From assembly GCA_016926955.1 (NCBI GenBank), contig JAFGNN010000035.1, positions 1-55,484 on the forward strand: a stretch of 55,484 bases of DNA, written 5' to 3'. The number at the start of each line of letters is the position of its first letter. Within the stretch, counting starts at the first letter, position 1. The notes under the pieces were generated by a model. That model saw nothing but the letters and a program-made list of their open reading frames with translations. It searched no databases and was not told the origin of the DNA. A program made the translations under genes and the position numbers. This stretch comes from Spirochaetales bacterium (GTDB lineage: Bacteria; Spirochaetota; Spirochaetia; Treponematales; UBA12059). Positions 50,404 through 55,484 of this stretch are shown in pieces.

Positions 50404-53400
50404 TCGCGGAAAAGGCGGCCAAGCGCGTCGAAGACCTCTCCGAGGAGCAGCGGAAGGCGGCCCGCGCCCGTCGCAACGTCGTGGTCGCGGCCGGAGCCGG
50501 GTCCGGCAAGACCACCGTGCTGGCGGCGCGCTACGTCGATCTCGTGGAGACCGGCCGAATGCCCGACGGCTCCCGGGTCCACGCGCGCAACGTGCTGGCG
50601 CTCACCTTCACCAACAAGGCGCGTTCGGAGATGTACGGCCGCATCTTCGCCGCCCTGCTCGACGCGGCGAACCGGGCGCGGGATGAAGGCGACGGAGGAC
50701 TCGCCGCTCACCTCGAGGACTGCGTCGAGCGCTTCGGCCAGGCGCGCATCGTCACCTTCGACTCCTTCGCCGGGGACGTGGCCCGACAGGGCGCCTACCG
50801 CTTCGGCCTGGCTCCCGACTTCGCGCTCGACGACGACGAGGCCGGACGTCTCGCCGAGGAAGAAGCCCTCGCCTTCGCCCTGGAGCGCCGGACCGACCCT
50901 TCGCTGCGCGCCCTGGTCGCCGCGAACGGCTTCGGCGGCGCGGTGGAACGCCTGCTCGCCGACCTTGCGCTGAGGCGCCTGACCCTCGCGGACGAGCCCG
51001 GCTTTTCCGCCATGCCCGCCCGCATCGAGGCGCGTTTGAAGACCAGGCTCGCCGGGCTCGCCGACTTCCTGGCGGACGAGGCCGCTGACGCGGCGGCGGC
51101 GGACGACGGCGACGCGCGGAAGAGCGTGCGTCGGGTCGCCGAGGCGCTGGCCCCGTTCTCCGTCGTTCCTCCCGAACCCTGGGCTCCGGATCCTTCGCGG
51201 GAAGCCGCCCTCGAGACCTGCCTGGCCCTCAAGAAACCGGCCTCCAACCTCGAAGGAAGCCTGGCCGAGCACCTGTCGGACCGGTGGACCGAAATCAAGG
51301 ACGCCGCCAAGGACTCCCTCGAGACCCTCGCCGCCATCCGCGAGCTTCCCGTCCTCGAGGCCGTCTACCGCCTGCTCGACGAATTCTCGTCCCGCGCCCT
51401 GGCCGCCCGCCGCGCGGCGGGCGTCGTCACCTTCCGCGACGTAGCCGCCATGGCCCGCCGCCTGCTCGTCGAGGATCCGCCGCTCAGGCAGCTCCTCAAG
51501 GAACGGTACCGCTACGTCATGGTGGACGAGTTCCAGGACGACGACGAGCTCCAGAAGGACATCCTCTTCCTGCTGGCCGAGCGCCTCGGGCGCTTCGAGC
51601 CGGGCATGCCGCAGGCTGAGGACCTCGAACCGGACAAGCTCTTCTTCGTGGGCGACGAGAAGCAGAGCATCTACCTGTTCCGCGGCGCCGACGTATCGGT
51701 TTTCCGCGGGCTCTCGGACGAGCTCGGGCGCTGTTCCCCGCATGGACCGGAATCGGACGGCGACCGGCTGGTCCAACTCAGGTCGAACTGGCGTTCCGAA
51801 CCTGCGCTCGTTTCGTTTTTCAATGCCGTCTTCGGCGCGCTCATGGCGGGGGCCACGTCTCCGCACGAAGCCCGTTTCGAGCCCTTGGTCGCCCGCGCGC
51901 CCATCGCGGGAGCCTCGAGCGGCGTGGAATGGCACGAACTCGCGCGCGACGGGGAGCTCGACGGTTACCTGCCGCGAGCCGAGGTCGAAGCCTGGGCGGT
52001 GGCCGAATGGATCCGCGACGCCGTGGCCGACCCTTCGTTCATGGTGGCGGACCGCGAGACCGGGAAGGCCCGCCGCGCGGAATGGGAAGACTTCGCCATC
52101 CTCGAGCGCAGCACGACGGCCCAGGCCCTGATCGAAAAGTACCTGCGGATGCTCGGCGTCCCCTACGCGCCGGAAAGCGTCTGCGGCCTCTTCTCCGAGG
52201 CGCCGGCCTCGGACCTCCTCCTCGCCCTGACCCTCGCGGCCCGGCCCGCCGACCGCCGCGCCTACGCGGCCTTCCTCCGGTCTCCCTTCGCCCGCCTCTC
52301 CGACGACGCCTTCGTCGAAGCCCTCGCCTCCGGAAGCGAGCGCGCGGACGGGCGCTTCGATTACGGCGAGGCCTTCGACGCGCCGCCCGAGGCGATCTCC
52401 GACCCGGCGGACCGGGAACGCTACGTCTTCGCCCGCGAAACCTGGCTCGCGCTCAGGGCCATGGCGGGCACGGCGACGCTCGCCCGCGCGCTCTCATATC
52501 TCTGGTACGAACGCGGCTACCGCGCGGCCCTGCTGGCAAGCCCCGGGGCCCGAGCTTTCGAGGAACATTTCGAAGCCCTCTACGCGCTCGCGGTCCAGGC
52601 GGACCGCGCGGGGCTCGACGCGCCCGCGTTCACGGCCGCCTGGGAGGGCGAGCTCGGCTCGGTCCGCAAGCTCGACGAGGCCGCCTACCAGCGGGAGGAG
52701 ACCAAGGGCGTCCGCATCATGACCATCCACAAGGCCAAGGGCCTGGAGTTTCCCGTGGCCATCGTCGTCGACCTGGCGAACTCGGGCCGCAACGAAACCG
52801 CGGGCTCCTGGAACGCGGGAAGGGACGGCCTCGTCACCCTGAAGCTGGCGCCGGGCGAGGAGGATCCGAAGCGTCGCCGCGACATCCTGTTCGCCGCCGG
52901 CAAGGACGAGCGCGACGCGAGGCGGGCGGCGGAACTCAAGCGCCTGTTCTACGTGGCCTGCACGCGCGCGGAAACCCGCCTGGTCTTCTTCTCGCGGGCG
53001 CCGGGCAGGGCCTCGACCTCATCCTTCCGCGCCTTGCTCTGCTCCGCGCTCGAGCCCCTGGGCGCCGCCGATTTCCCCGGTCCGGGCGAGGTCCTCGGGC
53101 ACCCGGCAGGCATCGCGCTCAAGGCCATGCGCGACCGGGTCGAGGACGATTACCGCGCGCTGCTCGGCGGCTCATCCGCCCGAGGCGCCGGAAAGGCGCC
53201 GGGCCCGGACGCGCTTCTAGAGGCAGCGCGGGAAGCGTCGCGCCGCGCGTACGCCGCGGCTCCGGCCTTTTCCTCGGTCACTGCGCTCGCGCACGCCGCG
53301 GTCCGGGCAGGCGCCGCCCGCTCCGACCCGTCGGGCCCGGGGACCGGTCTCGAACCGCTCCCCGTCGACAAGGCGCACGCCGAGCCTCCGGGCTTTCCCC

Positions 53401-53996
53401 CGGACGCCTGGGGAACCCTCGTCCACGCCATCCTCGAACGCGCTCTGTCCCCCGACGCGAAGGACGCGGACGCGCCCTTCCCTCCCGCGGTCGAGGCGGC
53501 CCTGGGCGAGGGCGAGCCTCGCGGGCAGGCCCTCTCCCGCGCGAACGCCCTGGCCTCGACCTTCCTCTCGTCGCCGCTCGGACAGCGCGCCGCGGCTGCC
53601 CGGGAACGCGAAACCGAGCTCCGCCTGCTCGTGCGCCTCGACGACGGCACCGCGGCGCGCGGAGTCGCCGACCTCGTGTTCGTCGAGGAAGGTCCGGACG
53701 GAGGTCGCCACGCAGTCCTCGTCGACTACAAGACCGACCGCTCACTCGATCCCGTCCGGCACGAGGCCCAGCTCTCCTGCTACCGCGAAGCCGTCGCCGG
53801 CATCTACGGCCTTGAGTGCGAGGCGTGGATCTTCTATCTTCATGGCGGAGGCCGCGCCGTGCCCGTGCTGGCGCCGGCAGTCCTGACCGCTTCCGGCTCC
53901 CCCGCGCCGGAACCCCGTCGCTTCGGCTTCGGCCCCCGCGGTCCGGACAAGGTCCTCGAGGACGACGAGCTCCGGGAGCTCGGCATGGAGGCCTGA
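50400..53996 (+). CDS. AddA-like UvrD/Rep helicase-nuclease
   Basis: The 1198-residue protein has all superfamily 1A helicase motifs: Walker A AAGAGSGKTTV (31-40), the DEFQD Walker B (near 374), QSIYLFRGAD, RSNWRSEPALV, IMTIHKAKGLEFPV and FYVACTRAETRLV. A C-terminal RecB-type nuclease follows with GVADLVF and the catalytic VDYKTDRS (near 1108). It unwinds and degrades DNA ends from double-strand breaks for homologous recombination. The ATG overlaps the AddB-like stop by ATGA, and its own stop overlaps the next ATG by one base (TGATG), so three genes are translated as a unit. RecB-only or UvrD are less likely. Confidence 0.88.
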   Translation: MIAEKAAKRVEDLSEEQRKAARARRNVVVAAGAGSGKTTVLAARYVDLVETGRMPDGSRVHARNVLALTFTNKARSEMYGRIFAALLDAANRARDEGDGGLAAHLEDCVERFGQARIVTFDSFAGDVARQGAYRFGLAPDFALDDDEAGRLAEEEALAFALERRTDPSLRALVAANGFGGAVERLLADLALRRLTLADEPGFSAMPARIEARLKTRLAGLADFLADEAADAAAADDGDARKSVRRVAEALAPFSVVPPEPWAPDPSREAALETCLALKKPASNLEGSLAEHLSDRWTEIKDAAKDSLETLAAIRELPVLEAVYRLLDEFSSRALAARRAAGVVTFRDVAAMARRLLVEDPPLRQLLKERYRYVMVDEFQDDDELQKDILFLLAERLGRFEPGMPQAEDLEPDKLFFVGDEKQSIYLFRGADVSVFRGLSDELGRCSPHGPESDGDRLVQLRSNWRSEPALVSFFNAVFGALMAGATSPHEARFEPLVARAPIAGASSGVEWHELARDGELDGYLPRAEVEAWAVAEWIRDAVADPSFMVADRETGKARRAEWEDFAILERSTTAQALIEKYLRMLGVPYAPESVCGLFSEAPASDLLLALTLAARPADRRAYAAFLRSPFARLSDDAFVEALASGSERADGRFDYGEAFDAPPEAISDPADRERYVFARETWLALRAMAGTATLARALSYLWYERGYRAALLASPGARAFEEHFEALYALAVQADRAGLDAPAFTAAWEGELGSVRKLDEAAYQREETKGVRIMTIHKAKGLEFPVAIVVDLANSGRNETAGSWNAGRDGLVTLKLAPGEEDPKRRRDILFAAGKDERDARRAAELKRLFYVACTRAETRLVFFSRAPGRASTSSFRALLCSALEPLGAADFPGPGEVLGHPAGIALKAMRDRVEDDYRALLGGSSARGAGKAPGPDALLEAAREASRRAYAAAPAFSSVTALAHAAVRAGAARSDPSGPGTGLEPLPVDKAHAEPPGFPPDAWGTLVHAILERALSPDAKDADAPFPPAVEAALGEGEPRGQALSRANALASTFLSSPLGQRAAAARERETELRLLVRLDDGTAARGVADLVFVEEGPDGGRHAVLVDYKTDRSLDPVRHEAQLSCYREAVAGIYGLECEAWIFYLHGGGRAVPVLAPAVLTASGSPAPEPRRFGFGPRGPDKVLEDDELRELGMEA

Positions 53997-55484
53997 TGGA
54001 CGATTTCGTCGCCTCGCTCTCCGCCGACGACGGCATCGACTCGAACGACATCGCGGAGCTGATCGACGCGTATCAGGACCAGCGCCGCCTGATCGGCATC
54101 GGGCGCGCGCTGGCTTCGGAGAAGGACCCCGACAAGCTCATCCGCCTCATCCTCGAGGCCAGCATGGACATCACCGGCGCGGACGCCGGTTCCATCTTCC
54201 TCGTGGAGGACGAAGGCGAACGGCACCTGCTCCGCTTCGCCTGGACGCGCACGCGCTCGCGCGAACTCCCCTACGAGGAATTCGTCATGCCCGCGGACCG
54301 CCGCTCGATAGCGGGCTACGTCGCGCTCACCGGCGCGACGCTCAACATTCCCGACGTCTACGACATCGATCCCGCCGAGCCCTACCGGTTCAACCGCGGC
54401 TTCGACCACGACTACGGCTACCGCACGCGCAGCATGCTCGTGGTGCCGATGCGCGACCACAAGGGCCGCGTGCTCGGCGTGGTCCAGCTCATAAACTCGA
54501 AGGAAGCCCCGGGCGAGGAAAGCGACGGTGCCTCCGACAGGGTCATGCTCAAGGACGAAGGCGATTTCGAGCGCCGAGTGGTGCCGTTCAAGCGACGCTA
54601 CGAAGGCCTGATGGAGGCGGTCGCCGCCCAGGCCGCCATCGCCCTCGAGAACGGCCGCATGGTGCGCCGGCTCCGCGAGCAGTTCGACTCGCTCGTGGCC
54701 GCAAGCATCGCCGCCATCGAGGCCCGCGACCCGGCTACCCGCGGACACTCGGAGCGGGTGGCGAAGATGGCGCTCGCGCTGGCCGCCGCCGCCCACGAGA
54801 CCGCCGGTGGCCCTCTCGCCGGCGTCCGCTTCGACGGCGACGCCCTGACCGAGCTCCGCTACGCCTGCCTGCTCCACGACTTCGGCAAGGTGCTGGTAGA
54901 GGGGTCCATCCTGCTCAAGGCCCGCAAGCTCATGCCTCGGGACGAGGACTACCTCAAGCTGCGCCTCCGCTACTTCCGCAGGCTCGTCGAGCTCGCCGAG
55001 TCGCGGGTGGAAGCCCGCTGCGCCGACCCCGACGAGGCGGCGGACGCCCGCGCAGGGGCCGCAGGCGCCGTGGAGTCCCTGCTTGCCGCCGAGGAGCTCG
55101 TCGGCATCCTCGCGAGCCCCTCGCCCACCGGACTGGACGCCGATGCCGAGATCGCGCGCCTCCGCGCGCTCGCCTTCCCCGCGACGCTCTCGGCCGCGCT
55201 CGACGAGGAGCCGCCGCCGGTCCTGACCGACGAGGAGGCAGAAAGCCTCTCAGTTCGCCGCGGCTCGCTCAACAAGGCAGAGCGCAAGCTCGTCGAGGCC
55301 CATGCCCAGTACACCTACGACTTCGTCTCGAAGATCCCCTGGCCGCCGGAGCTCTCCCGCGTGCCCGAGCTGGCCTTGAGCCATCACGAGATGCTCGACG
55401 GCTCCGGCTACCCGCGCGGACTTTCCGGAGACGGCATCCCGACGGGCTCTCGGATCATGGCCGTCTGCGACGTGTGGGACGCCC
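53996..55484 (+). CDS. GAF-HD-GYP protein, 3' end missing
   Basis: The frame is open to the window end, giving 496 residues of a longer protein. The N-terminal part (about 30-225) is a GAF domain, marked by EASMDITGADAGSIFLVED and RRSIAGYVALTGATLNIPDV. An HD-GYP phosphodiesterase domain starts near 240 (ARDPATRGHSERVAKMA) with the HD pair in LLHDFGKVLVEG, then SHHEMLDGSGYPRGLSGDG and RIMAVCDVWDA at the edge. HD-GYP enzymes hydrolyse cyclic di-GMP. An insertion of about 110 residues lies between the HD and GYP parts. Its ATG overlaps the AddA-like stop by one base, coupling it to DNA repair genes. Confidence 0.85.
   Translation, partial: MDDFVASLSADDGIDSNDIAELIDAYQDQRRLIGIGRALASEKDPDKLIRLILEASMDITGADAGSIFLVEDEGERHLLRFAWTRTRSRELPYEEFVMPADRRSIAGYVALTGATLNIPDVYDIDPAEPYRFNRGFDHDYGYRTRSMLVVPMRDHKGRVLGVVQLINSKEAPGEESDGASDRVMLKDEGDFERRVVPFKRRYEGLMEAVAAQAAIALENGRMVRRLREQFDSLVAASIAAIEARDPATRGHSERVAKMALALAAAAHETAGGPLAGVRFDGDALTELRYACLLHDFGKVLVEGSILLKARKLMPRDEDYLKLRLRYFRRLVELAESRVEARCADPDEAADARAGAAGAVESLLAAEELVGILASPSPTGLDADAEIARLRALAFPATLSAALDEEPPPVLTDEEAESLSVRRGSLNKAERKLVEAHAQYTYDFVSKIPWPPELSRVPELALSHHEMLDGSGYPRGLSGDGIPTGSRIMAVCDVWDA

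Overview
The window is a contiguous, GC-rich bacterial chromosome segment with dense genes and short intergenic gaps. The best guess for the source is an anaerobic spirochaete-type bacterium. The basis is a protein resembling the spirochaete family DUF5312, a cyclic-nucleotide-binding/TPR protein beside a Crp-like regulator, several PEGA-domain envelope proteins, HD-GYP and chemotaxis signalling, and strict-anaerobe metabolism (diiron flavoprotein, lysine fermentation). No rRNA or tRNA was found to confirm this, so the assignment is inference.

Region 1 (1-17.3 kb) is metabolic. A diiron flavoprotein (+) sits at the left end. A leftward block follows that encodes most of the anaerobic lysine fermentation pathway: kdd, a class III aminotransferase, a GxxExxY protein, kce, kamA, kamB, kamC, an M16C metalloprotease, kamD, kamE and an NhaC-type transporter. 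KamA makes beta-lysine, KamDE makes 3,5-diaminohexanoate, Kdd oxidises and deaminates it, and Kce cleaves the product with acetyl-CoA. The usual last enzymes (Kal ammonia-lyase and the acetoacetate CoA-transferase) are absent here; an aminotransferase is present instead. Two inverted-repeat elements built on a CACGGAG motif lie in this operon, one of them carrying the GxxExxY gene. A possible lone arm of the same element lies behind the flavoprotein gene.

Region 2 (17.4-21.3 kb) is an envelope block: exported proteins, two lipoproteins, a small beta-barrel and a multi-PEGA protein, with readable promoters and hairpin terminators. Region 3 (21.4-33.7 kb) holds a GNAT/ROK kinase/amidohydrolase/cNMP-TPR/Crp operon, a second ROK kinase, alanine racemase, an M20 peptidase, GlmS with a coupled exported protein, and a biotin ligase.

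Region 4 (33.8-47.5 kb) holds the DUF5312-like protein, HflX, an alanine-type aminotransferase, a DUF3795 mini-gene between two hairpin repeats, two HisKA_2-type sensor kinases, an MCP, a CAT-like acetyltransferase, a LapA-like protein, a parvulin, a decayed sensor kinase and a cell-wall amidase. Region 5 (47.6 kb to the end) is an AddB-like/AddA-like recombination pair translationally coupled to a GAF-HD-GYP protein that runs off the window.

Two regulatory themes recur. Several genes have a -10-like box only 6-9 nt before the ATG and no Shine-Dalgarno sequence, which suggests leaderless transcripts. Many GC-rich perfect palindromes lie at gene ends without U-tracts. All calls come from reading the sequence; no database search was run.
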